Part shown: in pieces, positions 43,099-54,159 of the stretch
How the letters are laid out: every line of letters begins with the position of its first letter
Position numbering within the stretch: position 1 is the first letter of the stretch
Assembly: GCA_030512295.1 (NCBI GenBank)
Contig: JAULSR010000003.1
Span: forward strand, 620,001-684,000
DNA: 64,000 bases
Direction: 5' to 3'
Source: Bombardia bombarda
Taxonomy: Eukaryota > Ascomycota > Sordariomycetes > Sordariales > Lasiosphaeriaceae
Program-made: the position numbers and the translations under genes
Notes under the pieces: model-generated
The model's input: only the letters and a program-made list of their open reading frames with translations
Told to the model about the DNA's origin: nothing
The model's database searches: none

Positions 43099-44006
43099 AT
43101 TTGCGCAACTATCCAAAAATTCCCAGACACTACCTGGGGATAATACAGGGGAGATGGCTGTCTATACCGCATAGTTCATGTGTTTCTAGAGGAGGGGAGT
43201 TTCGCTTATCGGGTGCTGGACTGAGGAATGGACACGTGTTGAGGAGGGTGATTCTCCAGTCGGGACCAATTGTAAAATAGAGCAGAGACTCAATCAAGCA
43301 CTCGATTCATTTGTCTGAATAATTGATGCGTGGAAGCACGCTAATGATTGATGAGACGTTGGGTGCCAAATGGTTGTATTATAGAGAGATGCCATTCCCA
43401 AAGCTGGGGGAATGGCACCGCGCCATATGGGTAAGCTAAGCTATGGCCTTGTGCCCTGTATGCTAAGTCACGTAACAATGCCCCCTTCCAATTGATTGTC
43501 GCCCCGACAGTCAACTCACAATGTATATGCTCTCGTGATTGACTGTCGATTCAACGCGCTCCAAAGTGTGTTGTAAGTGGGATAGTTGTAAATGGGATAG
43601 TTGTAAATGGGATAGTTGTAAATGGGATAGTTGTAAATGGGATAGTTGTAAATGGGATAGTTGTACGTGGTGTAGTTGTAAATGGAATAGTTGTACGTGG
43701 TGTAGTTGTAAATGGGATAGTTGTACATGGTGTAGTTTCTAGGTGGTGGTCGCACATGGGGCCAGACTTGTTGATTGGCACTGTACGTCGAACCACTGCA
43801 CCCCGCATCATGCCACCACTACCGGAAGCCATGGACAGCGGTAGAGCTGCTGCCGCAATCGGCAAAGCTATGTCATGGCTGGCCAACGACCCCAACAACA
43901 TCGTTGAGCTTAATTCGTGAGGGGCAACAACAAGAGACGATCGGGCTAACCTTTGTTTCCTACCTACCTACCCTTGTAGCCTGTACCAGCCACTCAACTC
44001 AAATAG
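43099..44006. other. ATP1 to NAD(P)HX dehydratase spacer
   Basis: Besides the minisatellite at 43571-43735, the spacer holds a 29-nt motif at 43755-43783 that recurs in altered form at 47126-47154. No coding signal is seen. The promoter of the next gene should lie in 43750-44006. Confidence 0.5.
43571..43735 (+). repeat. 15-bp minisatellite, 11 units
   Basis: Eleven units of TTGTAAATGGGATAG and its variant TTGTACGTGGTGTAG run without a gap. The first six are of the first type (one base change in unit 1), then the two types alternate, with smaller changes in units 8 and 11. It lies between ATP1 and the NAD(P)HX dehydratase gene. The minus-strand open frame made by it (repeats of YNYPI) is a by-product of the 15-nt period. 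Confidence 0.95.
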
Positions 44007-45557
44007 ATGCCCGACAACCCATCTGCCGTTGCCCCTCCCGAAATGTCAGCAGCCACGAAAGATATGCTCGCACGCGTGCGACAGCTGGTTCCTCCTATGC
44101 TGGAGAAGTTCCATAAAGGTGTGTGTTGGTGATGGGTATGAGCTGTGGTTATTGCTATGGATGCCTCCTAGATGGCAATGGGATGCGTGGGGAAGAGAGA
44201 AAGATTGGAGAGATGGGAACCAAGACACCGATGACTGATGATGCCTTTCCTTGTTCCAGGTCAGCTGGGCCGCGTAGCCGTTATCGGCGGCAGCGAGGAC
44301 TACACGGGCGCGCCCTTCTTCTCGGCCATGGCGAGCGCGAGGTTGGGTTGCGATATGGTGCGTACAAAACTTTCCCCCCCCCCCGGGCCTCACCTCAAAT
44401 CTCAGACGAGTGCGAGCAAGTCGGCTAGGGCTTGCGCAGTAACTAACATATACTCAACTGCTCCAGTCCCACGTCATCTGCACCCCCGCCGCCGCGGCCG
44501 TCATAAAGACATACTCGCCCAACCTGATGGTCCACCCCCTGATGCGCTCCTCGCCTACCTCTCCCACCTCCTCTACTTCTGCTGCAAACGACGAAGACAC
44601 AAACCCCACCAAAATCGCCGCCCGCATCATCGCCCTCCTCCCGCGCCTGCACGTCCTCGTCATCGGCCCCGGCCTCGGCCGCGACCCGCTCATGCAGGAT
44701 ACCTGCGCCGAGGTCATCCGCGCGGCGCGCGAGCGCGGCATGCCAGTGGTGCTGGACGCGGACGCGCTGGCGCTCGTGCAGAGGGACCCTGGCTTGGTCA
44801 AGGGGTACGGGCTGGCGGTGCTGACGCCGAATGTAGTGGAGTTTGGGCGGCTGACGAAGGCGTTGGGGGTTGATGAGCTTGTTGGCAATGCCAGTGCTGA
44901 GGGTGGGAAGGGAGGGAAGGATAAGGAGACGGCGCAGGTGGAGGCGCTGGCGAAAGTGCTGGGCGGGGTGATGGTGCTGCAGAAGGGCGCGAGGGACCAT
45001 CTGAGTGATGGGCGGACGACGTTCACGGTGGGGCTGGAGGGGGGCAGGAAGAGGAGCGGCGGGCAGGGGGATACGTTGACGGGGAGCATTGCTACGTTTT
45101 TGGCGTGGCGGAAGGCGTATGTGGATGGGATCTGGGAGACGGGGAAGGGGTTGAGGGAGGAGGAGCTGGTGGGGCTGGCGGTGTTTGGGGGGAGTGCGGT
45201 TACGAGGGTGAGTTTTGTTTTGTTTTTATTGTTCTTTTGTGGTGATGGTTCTACTTCTTCCCTTGGTATGGACGTGGACATGTCATCCTATTATGCCTTG
45301 TCTTGTCCTATTGGATATGGTATCGGGGAAGGAGAGAGAACGAGGGAAAGGGAAATCTGAGATGGATAGCAGGACCACAAGCTGACACGTCGTTTTGTCT
45401 AACATTTTAGGAGGCATCCCGGCTCGCATTCGCCAAAAGAGGCCGCAGTCTGCAGGCGAGCGACCTCACAGACGAAGTCCACACGGCGTTTATGAATCTC
45501 TTTGGCGAGATTGACGACGAAGAGGGGGAGGGCGGCAGTGGCAATGCGAGGCTCTGA
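44007..45557 (+). CDS. ATP-dependent (S)-NAD(P)H-hydrate dehydratase
   Basis: Four exons, 44007-44118, 44260-44357, 44467-45207 and 45411-45557, encode 365 residues. The introns are 141, 109 (with a C13 run) and 203 nt, with donors GTGTGT, GTGCGT and GTGAGT and CAG/TAG acceptors. The enzyme (CARKD/NNRD family, ribokinase-like fold) uses ATP to dehydrate damaged NADHX/NADPHX back to NAD(P)H. Motifs seen are GRVAVIGGSEDYTGAPFFSA, HVLVIGPGLGRD, VLDADALALV, LTPNVVEFGRL and VLQKGARDHL. A glycine-rich nucleotide site follows at GGQGDTLTGSIATFLAW. Start is the first of three in-frame ATGs; a mitochondrial form could arise from alternative starts, as in other fungi, but no clear presequence is seen. 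Inserts (SSPTSPTSSTSAAND; EGGKGGKDKET) are lineage-specific loops. Confidence 0.93.
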
Positions 45558-48500
45558 GTTTGAGTAAAGAAAAAGGCCAGTGAAGTCTTGGTGCTGCTGC
45601 TGCTGCTACTGCTGACTTTGGCTGTCTTCTGTCCCGGCTGATCCGTCCCTGGCATACGTTGCTTGATACATATGGATCGCCGATTCAAGACACAACACAC
45701 GGATAGTTACGTTCAGGGAGCAGGCAGTGGGGCTCGCTCGTGTTCTTAGACATCAGTCAGGTCTGTACGAAGCATCCCGTGGCCGTTTTGGTCAAGAGAT
45801 GGCGCATTGGTGGCCGTTTTGGGACTGATGGGGGACAATCGACAAACGGACGGACCCCTATTTGCAAGTACGGATATTGCCCTTGCATTCGAGTTTGCGT
45901 TTAGTCTATGTATGCATGTGTATGTACCCCGTAATGCAGGGCCCAGAGAGAAAGACGGACAGATGGGTGGGTGGATGATGAATAGTCGGAATAATCCAGA
46001 TGGGTTAACAAACCCTCAAGGAAAGAGAAATGTTATTATAGCCCAAAACACCAAAATACAGCCTCAGCCTCAGCCCCGTCCGGCCCAGCTCTCGGAGACT
46101 TTCTTGGAATTGGAAGGATTATACGGGTATACCCACGCAAATCGGAATATTTACAATAGATCATGACTGCCGTTAATGTGTGTCGTGTCTGTGTTGACCG
46201 CCGGCCGTTGGATGGTGTGAGGTGAGACATGGAGGCCAAGGGTTTGGGTTGACTTGGGGATTTGCCTTTTATTGCCCTTTCTCCCGGACAGCCGGACGAA
46301 CGAGTGAATGTTCTTACTGTCCTGAGCCAGCTGGGGATCTATCCTACTCCTGGTCGGAGTTACATCGGAGATCGAGTAGTATTCAGAATTCAGCTGTAGG
46401 GTTCTCAGCTTCGCCCTGTCAAGAGCTAGCGGTAGGATATGCGACAGAGAAAAAAAAAGAAACGAGTTCAGTCATCTCTCATTGGAAGAATAAGCAGGTG
46501 AAAATAGCTCCTTGGAGCCAATATCAGAGTAATAGTACATGTAGCCTGCACCAAGATCGTAGCGCATCTTAGTGACAGCATCCTATGAGACAGGTCACTT
46601 TTCTGGGGGTGAAAAAAAAAACGAATATGACCGAGAGTACATAGACTTGCCCGCCGCACCGGCGACCTATCTCCACACTGAATATCATAACTCACAAGGG
46701 CTGAAAGTCTTTGCTTCTGTCTATCCCTCTTTCCATTTGCCTTTCTGGGTAGTAGGTGTGGTTTGGGAGGCCCTTTTCGTCCACTACCTACCTCGATCGG
46801 CACGTTTAGGAGCAAAGGCTTCATTGGTGGTGGTGGCACAAAATCCACGGAGATAAACAATGGAGGCTAGGGAGGGAGGGGGGTGTATAGGTTGGCAACA
46901 ATCCCATTCATCCATTGGTCTGAATGGGTACCCGGTGGCGCCTTCGTTTTCCCTTTCCTTTTTGGATTTATCATTGTTGCGACAAGATTGAGCCGGGAAG
47001 CTACAGTACGAGTCAGGAAGTCTGGCCCCCTTCCTAATTCTTCCACCTAATTATACCCAAGTTTAATTTTTTGTAATTTAAATCGAATGGTTATATCCAG
47101 AGTAGTTAGAGGTGGGATAGTAATAAATGGGACCAGACTTATTAACTGGCATTGCAGTAACCTATACAGGATGGAAATATGACTGGGGAGTCAAGGCTAC
47201 AAAGTCCTTGCTTTTTACCTTGGTGATGTTTATATGTGTGTGCGCTGAGGAACTAGAGTAGGAGAAAGTCGACGTCGGCGACCATTACTACTTACCTACG
47301 GATACCCTACATACTTAACTACGTATGTACGAGCGTACAGTACATGAACGCGCATAGCAGACTGTACCTACCTACATATACATGGATGCACGCAGAACAA
47401 TGGGACGGGAGATTGGCAGCCGAGACAAGTCATGCCTGTCTTGTGTGGCGATCCAATAAGATCATGAGAGACTTTCCTTTTCGACACACGGGTGGCGAGC
47501 TGCTCTTAGCTAATGCAAAGGTTTTACACGCAAAGAGCCAGTAAACTATTGTTTTTGGGAAGATGGGATGGATTTATTTTCTTTCCTCTCTCTCTCACCC
47601 TCCTCTTTGTCCTCTTGATTGCTCACAGAACTGACATGTCATACCACTCGAGGGCAAATTGTGTCTGTGTCATGTTAGACTGACACCACCGAGTACTTCA
47701 TGAAACCAGGTACCGTAGAACGTCGACCCATAATTGGAGCCCGCGTGTACAGTATCGATCGTAGTAGCTTAAGATACTTCAGTGGCAATGAATCGTTATA
47801 AGCGCCGTCTCCATTCATACTATGCGATATGTCTGAGTCGTGGGCGTGGTCTTGGTCGTGGCCATATCAGACATGACTGACTATGGGGCCACCTGGGATA
47901 TGAAGCAAATCGCAATGAAGGCGTTAGACTTCAAGTTGCCCAGGCAGTAGAGGCGGTACTCTTGAGGCGCAAACAGCGGCCATAGCCGCAATCTAACCTG
48001 AACTGATCATAGCACAGTATCCGCAACACCTATACCATCCATCTGAACCGTGTCAGGCCATGAAAAACTTTTGGCGGCTTCGGAGGTAGGCTGCCGCTAA
48101 TAAAACTTGAGTCTCTAAAATATACTTAGTAACCACCGTAACCACCGTGTCAGTTCGATGCCGACTTTCACGGTGCTTCTGACCCGGCACTTCGGGACTC
48201 CATATCATATAATATCTGTCATTTTCTCGTCTCGGGCATCTCGCCTCCGGCGAATGGCTGCTATGCGGACAGGCAAGGCAAGCAGGGGAAGGTAATATAG
48301 AGAAAAATTAGGGAAATCCGGGGAGCAAAAGTTCTTGCCATGACGCAGGCGGCGCGCGCCTGATTTTGGCTGTCTGCAGCGTTGCAGTTGTAGCAGTAGT
48401 ATAAAATACACAAAACAGTACACACACACATTTTACTGTGGCGACATGATGCGAGATTCGGTCTCTGCTGAGACCTTGTCTGTACGTGAAGCATAGGCCA

Positions 48501-50356
48501 TATCCGCGATCTAAGACAATAGCAGCAGTAGCAGCGCCCTTCTTTCGGGGTTACAGTGACCTGTGAAGCCCGACATGCGAGGGCAAGCTGCAGTGCATTG
48601 TACCTGCCGGACCTGAGTGCATACAGCACAGTTTCGGGAGACAGGCAGCAAGCAGCGCTGTTATCGTCTGAAGTTGGACCTGACATGCACGCTTGTGGGC
48701 TTTACCCTGCCAGAGTCTATTCTCGGGTCCGTCGCTTGCTAAGAAAACCGCTGTCAAAAAAAAAGGGTGTAAAATTGAAGGAATTTTTATCCGGCGACAC
48801 TTTTTATGTACGTGCTGAACATGGGATAAGATCCGAATAAAGGGGTATTTCTTCTATGTCTGCAAGAAGAGAAAGGGAGAGGGAAGGCTAGAGGTCTAAG
48901 CTCCATGACGAAAGTCACACCACGCTGCAAACGACCGAAACAACAACACCCGCGTGAAACAAACTGGACAGGTAGACGTAATTCATCTTTTTTTTTCCTA
49001 CCAGCGCTACGGGTTGAGAGAAACTGTTGACGGCAGGAGGCAAAAAAAGAAGGAAAGGGGGGGAAAGGAGGGGTTGACAAAAGAAAAAAGAAAGAACATC
49101 AAAAAATCCAGTTTTCTTGCTGCATAATGATATTGTGGTGGTGTATGTGCAGTTGCGGCTATGGCGGGATTGCAGTCACGGTTGAAGTGCGTCTTTGACG
49201 TCGGCAAGGCGATTCGGGCGGGACCCTTGGGGGAGATGGTGTGTAGAAGCACATATCGGGACAGACCCGGGCCCAGCCACCGTTTGTTTGGTCCGCCCAC
49301 CACATACGTAGGCAGGAGTTCGCATCAGGGGAAGAACGACGATGCATGCAACCTCGTCCAACTCAGGACTGCTGCCAACGACCTAGGCTGGTACGGATGA
49401 CAAGTTGGTGGGTGTGTGTGACCAATAACATGCCCAAGGTGGTGGACATTAGGGCACACACACGGTAGCCAGCAAAGCTGAGTGGCTTATACTTGGCTGT
49501 GGAGTCGTCATATATATGATGAGAAGGTAAGCAAAAAAAAAAAAAAAAAATAGAGGATTATTGAGAGAAAAAGAGAAAAGACACCGAGCCGGTCTTGAAT
49601 CTTGACAGTGTAGCCGACGGATACGATACGGACGGAAGGCGTTAAGAAAAGTCGTGCCTCGAGCCGTCCTATCTCTAGTTTTTCGTTGCTTTTTGCATCC
49701 AGCCCTGCTCTAATGCATTGTCGATCACCGGGGGTGGGCTGAGCAAAGACAGGCCAGAAGGCGAATGGGAGCGGGACAAGGTGGACTAGCAGCTCCCTTC
49801 GGGATTTTACACGACTGCCCTCACCCTGCCTTCTCAGCTTAGAAGAGCTGTCGATAGCATGTCGTTAGGATGCAGGAGGCAGCTGTTTGGTCAATTCGTA
49901 CGAAGACTGGGTATCATGCCATGCAACCGCCGGGGCCAGATCTTGTGACCTGACTTGTCTGGCTGCCTGAGCGAGTGTCGGTCCGCCTGAGTGAGGGGGG
50001 TTCAGCAGTGAACATGCGTCCCAATTTGGTCAACGAGAATGTGGTCATCGGGGCTCAACTGCTCAAGAGAGCAAGGCGCCATGGCGCCATCCGAACAAGA
50101 CGTCGAGAATGGGCTGCTAGGGCGTTCCGACGTCAATGTACTGAGGTATTGGACTAGTGAGATGGGTGGTCGATCCAAGGTGGGGTAGGACCTGAATTCA
50201 GTGGGAAAATGCGACTGTAGTCTGGGGATGGCGGGGCTGGGAGTGCAGTTGACACCGCCAGTCGACAGGTGCGAAAAAAGCAGCGCTGGAGGAGGGTTTT
50301 GAGTTGTTGCGATGCCGCCGCTTGCGCCTGTCACTTGCCTCGTCACGTCCAACAAT

Positions 50357-50400
50357 GCTACCGTGCAGCTACCGTGCAGCTACCGTGCAGCTACCGTGCA
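50357..50400 (+). repeat. 11-bp tandem repeat, 4 units
   Basis: GCTACCGTGCA is repeated four times exactly. Confidence 0.9.
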
Positions 50401-50943
50401 TGGGGTGGACCTTGCCCTATCCTTGTTAGTGCGCCAATTCACCCATTTTCACCGTTGTGGACGTCCGTGCACATCAACCTCGTTTGCTCGTCACGACGCA
50501 CGACGCTTCAACTTCTCAGTCCCAATCTTGGGAGCTTCAACAACTCCGCTTTGCACTATGACATTCTGGCTGTGAGCTCTGTGCTGTGGGATCGCAACCA
50601 CGTACTGCACAAAGAATCACACCACCCCCTGGTACCATGACTCCCGGTATCTCTCGCTCTGTCACTCTGACTGCCGGTGCGGGCGTAGGGCATCGAGGAG
50701 TCAGGAGCCAGGAGCCAGGAGCCAGCAATGTCGCCTTTAATCGGATGAAAATGATTGCAGAAATGAGAAAAGCTCACGATGCAAACTGGGTAACTGATCC
50801 AGCGTGCTAACTAGCCAAACCATGAGCCTGAACGGCGGACAATTCGGGGATTACTTGCAGGTCGCGATTCATCGAGGTCTCAGTTCAATATTTCCGTTTG
50901 GGACTTCCAGAGCTTGCTTCTTTCTCTCCGTTTGCATTATCCC

Positions 50944-50985
50944 TGCCAGTGCCAGTGCCAGTGCCAGTGCCAGTGCCGGTGCCAG
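50944..50985 (+). repeat. TGCCAG hexamer array, 7 units
   Basis: Seven units of TGCCAG occur, the sixth being TGCCGG. It lies in the probable leader or promoter of the gene at 52192. Confidence 0.9.
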
Positions 50986-51124
50986 CCAGGCCTTTGGCTC
51001 CTTCAATTGCATTTCCTGTATCGCTGCCTTTTTTTGACCTTCTTTTCGTCTGACCTTATCGAGGAAAGTCGAGGAAAATGGCGGCCGCCCAACCACTGGG
51101 GAAGCTTTCCTGGGGAGCCAAAGT

Positions 51125-51127
<3 letters not shown>

Positions 51128-51157
<30 letters not shown>
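51128..51157 (+). repeat. TC dinucleotide microsatellite
   Basis: About fourteen TC units run without interruption, 1 kb upstream of the ATG at 52192. Confidence 0.9.
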
Positions 51158-51160
<3 letters not shown>

Positions 51161-52191
51161 CCCTCCACCCCTCCTTGGTACCCACCAGGGCCACCACCAG
51201 TAAGGCACATGAACACCGCCAGCTTTCATCTGGCCAATCAACTTATTTGGATCCCTAACCTCACCTACGGATTTCATTTTTGTTTTCTTTTTGCACGTAG
51301 TGTGGGATCCATCGCAGTTGATCGTCTCTCTCTGCTTCATGGCCCATGGCCTGCCTCGCCCTCTCCTTCCCCTCCTTGATACTCTCCCTTACATCTTTGT
51401 CAACTCCAGCTTGGCCATCTGCCAATTCCAACTAACACATTGGCGACCTGCGCTCGTCTGAGCCCCTCGCTCCCTTGCCCCTCGTCTTTGGCTTTTTCTT
51501 TTCACCCTCCCTCTCTTGTCTGTCTGCGAGCCCGAGCCCTATATGACCCTTGTCTCGCCCCGACATCGATCAATCTACATCGTGTGGGGATTGATAGACC
51601 TGATCGACCTTTGGCACCTGGGGAGACACAAGATCCTGAGACCCCGGTCGTCGTCTTCCAACTCGCACCTGCATTCCGCCTCCTGCCTCCGACCCCGGCC
51701 GCATAACCACCCCAAGGCAAAAGACGACCGCAGCTTGTGTCTTTCTTTCCTGCTGTGTCATTGATCACTGCTTCTCGGCCGTTGTGCACTTATTCGTCCT
51801 ACCAAACCATAATGACTGTCACCACCTGAGCGTGACGACCATCTACAACACTGGGACTCGGACTCGATTAGCTTGGGACCCCAGACCAACTTCCCAAGCC
51901 AATTCGGTATCCTCTCACAAGGTTTTGCGATCCTCTTTTCGCAAACACCCATCACCCCGTTACTTTTCCCATCAAGTCGTCTGCTTCCCTGTGGCCCGGT
52001 CGGAACATTTACCTTAATTCACATCTACTCCCGAGACCAGGGGAAACGGGCCGTCGTCGTCATCGCAAATTGTTCTGGAAGCACGATTTTCTCGACGGTG
52101 CGCCCTGGTGCCCTAACACAAGACCTCCAAGTTGCAACAGAGTCCACCGCTCACGCCGCGATCACGAGTCTTCTACTGGTAGCCTATAAAA

Positions 52192-54159
52192 ATGGCAGTA
52201 GGGTTGGAAAAGTTCGAGGGGAAGTTGGATCGGCTGGAGAAATTCTTTCGGAAGAAGAGGCCGGCTGCGCGGGAGTCAGTCGTGCTTGAACCAACTGAGA
52301 TCACTCCCCTCACACCCGCCATGCTCGACCCAGATGAGATCACTGCTCTCACATTAGCAATGAATGCTGAAGCAGGAATTCCAACATTTCCAGCACCATC
52401 CTTCATTAAACCGACAAAGGCGCGCATGGTGGCACGGGATGAACCCGGACAAGGCCGACGGGCTCAAAGTGTGCCTGATGCCCATAAGTGGCGTCGTTCC
52501 TCACGAGCTCCCCGTTTAGCCTCTTCCCTGTCCACACATAATAAGCCCCAAACGAGATCGAAACTTTCCCAAGGAACAGTTGATATACTGCCCATGGTCC
52601 CTAAGCGGTCCTCGTCACTCGGCCCTCGGTGCATCGAGGTATCGCTGGCAGGGCTATTAGAGTACAGCTTTTCTGAGCAGTCAGAAACAACCAAGAATAG
52701 CGAGAAGAGCGAGACTCCCTCGCCGACATGCATGTCTGGGTCTACATTCGAGACTCAATCGCGGTCCACGTCCACGTCTATTTCCATGACACCGGAATCT
52801 CAGCCCGACAGCAAACGAGATAGCGACACACCTATGGGTGGAATAGCGACCCTTTACTACCAGCACCCTGATACTCCGCCATTGTCGGCCCAACAAGAGA
52901 CGTCCCCTGTTTCTTTGCTATCATATCACCAGAAGGAACTCCCACCTATTCCTCTACAGTGCAATCCCACACCGGATGCATCCCCGAGGCTTGTTCCGCT
53001 GCCCGACCCCGAGCATGACGAACTGGTCGTCGAGCAGGCCGCTGAGGCCCAGTGGCCGAAGAGCTTTGATCTATCCGCTGCCATTCTTAAGGAGGAGGTG
53101 CCAGATCATGAGTCGACATCGAACACTTTATCGAAGGTCGATCCTATACTCAGAGAGCCGAGCCTCAGTGACTTTCTCTCCCTAAGCGACGACGACATCG
53201 CCGACGAGGAGGAAGAAAGGCCCACGCCGCCGCCTTTAGTGTCGGCCCGGCCTGTATCAGTGCCTCCGCCTTCAGTGCCGCTGCCTTCGGCACCTTCCTC
53301 GATGCCAAATCCGCCCAGCTGCGCCTTGCCCCCTGACCCACCAGCGATCGTCGCAACACCCCATTCATTCAACCGCAATCAGCTCATTATGCTCTCCCCT
53401 CCGTTGGCTAGTAGACTAGCAGCACTCGAGGCAGCCAGGATCGCAACCAAATACAGATTCGACCTTGTTTATGTTGTCAATCTACGGCCTAACCACATGG
53501 GCATGGGCAGCTTCCCTCAGCCTCGGCCACTGTCCAAACAGTCGTCGTTCTCGTCTCTCGCGACTGCCACAACGCTTATGCCAGCGTCTGATACTTCGAC
53601 ATGCAGCGATGGAACTTCGCTGGTCAGTGGCAACACACCGCGAAACAGTGGAATGACGGGCTGCCTATGGGCGGCGTACGGTCTACCCTCCATCATGTCT
53701 CCGTTCAACATCAAGGCGCCGGTGCACCAGAAGGTGCTCCAATCCGACGGCTGGCTCCAGTTCCGCAGCGACACCGGGGCCATGGACGAGTTTGCCACAG
53801 GATATCTTCGCGCCTTTTATCCCGGGTATAGCCCTGACGGCCGAGGGCGGTCAGGCGAGCCTGTGGCCGAGCCTGTGTCCAGACCTGAAGGTAGGCCCAA
53901 GAAGCGCAAGGCCCGAGCAGTGGTGAACAGAGGGGTGGTGTTTGCTGCGTATAGACTTCCTGCAGCGGATGGGTCGAGTATCCCCAGCGATGAAGAGGAG
54001 CTCGAGGAGCTGAGGAGAGACGCCGAGGCGCTGGTGGATATGCTGATTGATACTCACATGATGCAGAGGCAGAGGAGGCGGACGAGTGCGGCGAGGAGGT
54101 ATGCCGCGAAGGCGATGGGAGTTCCGCCGGTTGCGAGTGCGAGGGTGTTTGCTTTTTAG
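52192..54159 (+). CDS. unrecognised 655-residue protein
   Basis: A single exon starts at ATG 52192 (AAAATGGC). The first 20 residues form a short charged helix (LEKFEGKLDRLEKFFRKKRP). Residues 80-390 are Ser/Pro/Thr-rich and probably disordered, with polyproline stretches. The C-terminal 250 residues look folded: ALEAARIATKYRFDLVYVVNLRP, then GCLWAAYGLPSIMSPFNIK, LQSDGWLQFRSDTGAMDEFATG, and later RGVVFAAYRLPA, and a helix LEELRRDAEALVDMLIDTHM. The alternation of a helix with strands ending in 'AAYRLP'-like pieces recalls GAF/PAS-type sensor folds, but no motif proves it. A basic patch (RPKKRKARA) could be a nuclear signal. No function is assigned. Confidence 0.8.
   Translation: MAVGLEKFEGKLDRLEKFFRKKRPAARESVVLEPTEITPLTPAMLDPDEITALTLAMNAEAGIPTFPAPSFIKPTKARMVARDEPGQGRRAQSVPDAHKWRRSSRAPRLASSLSTHNKPQTRSKLSQGTVDILPMVPKRSSSLGPRCIEVSLAGLLEYSFSEQSETTKNSEKSETPSPTCMSGSTFETQSRSTSTSISMTPESQPDSKRDSDTPMGGIATLYYQHPDTPPLSAQQETSPVSLLSYHQKELPPIPLQCNPTPDASPRLVPLPDPEHDELVVEQAAEAQWPKSFDLSAAILKEEVPDHESTSNTLSKVDPILREPSLSDFLSLSDDDIADEEEERPTPPPLVSARPVSVPPPSVPLPSAPSSMPNPPSCALPPDPPAIVATPHSFNRNQLIMLSPPLASRLAALEAARIATKYRFDLVYVVNLRPNHMGMGSFPQPRPLSKQSSFSSLATATTLMPASDTSTCSDGTSLVSGNTPRNSGMTGCLWAAYGLPSIMSPFNIKAPVHQKVLQSDGWLQFRSDTGAMDEFATGYLRAFYPGYSPDGRGRSGEPVAEPVSRPEGRPKKRKARAVVNRGVVFAAYRLPAADGSSIPSDEEELEELRRDAEALVDMLIDTHMMQRQRRRTSAARRYAAKAMGVPPVASARVFAF

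Larger units (their letters stand above)
45558..52191. other. 6.6-kb gene-poor region
   Basis: This is the largest stretch without a supported gene. It contains a degraded copy of the 43755 motif at 47126-47154, A and T runs near 46610, 48755 and 49530, an 11-bp tandem repeat at 50357, a TGCCAG hexamer array at 50944 and a TC tract at 51128. The last 1-2 kb are probably promoter and long leader of the gene at 52192. No tRNA, 5S rRNA or snRNA signature was found by eye. Confidence 0.5.

Noticed and set aside
43516..43755. Minus-strand open frame with YNYPI repeats that looks like a repeat protein
   Set aside because: It is made by the 15-bp minisatellite, whose period is a multiple of three. 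There is no start context or domain.
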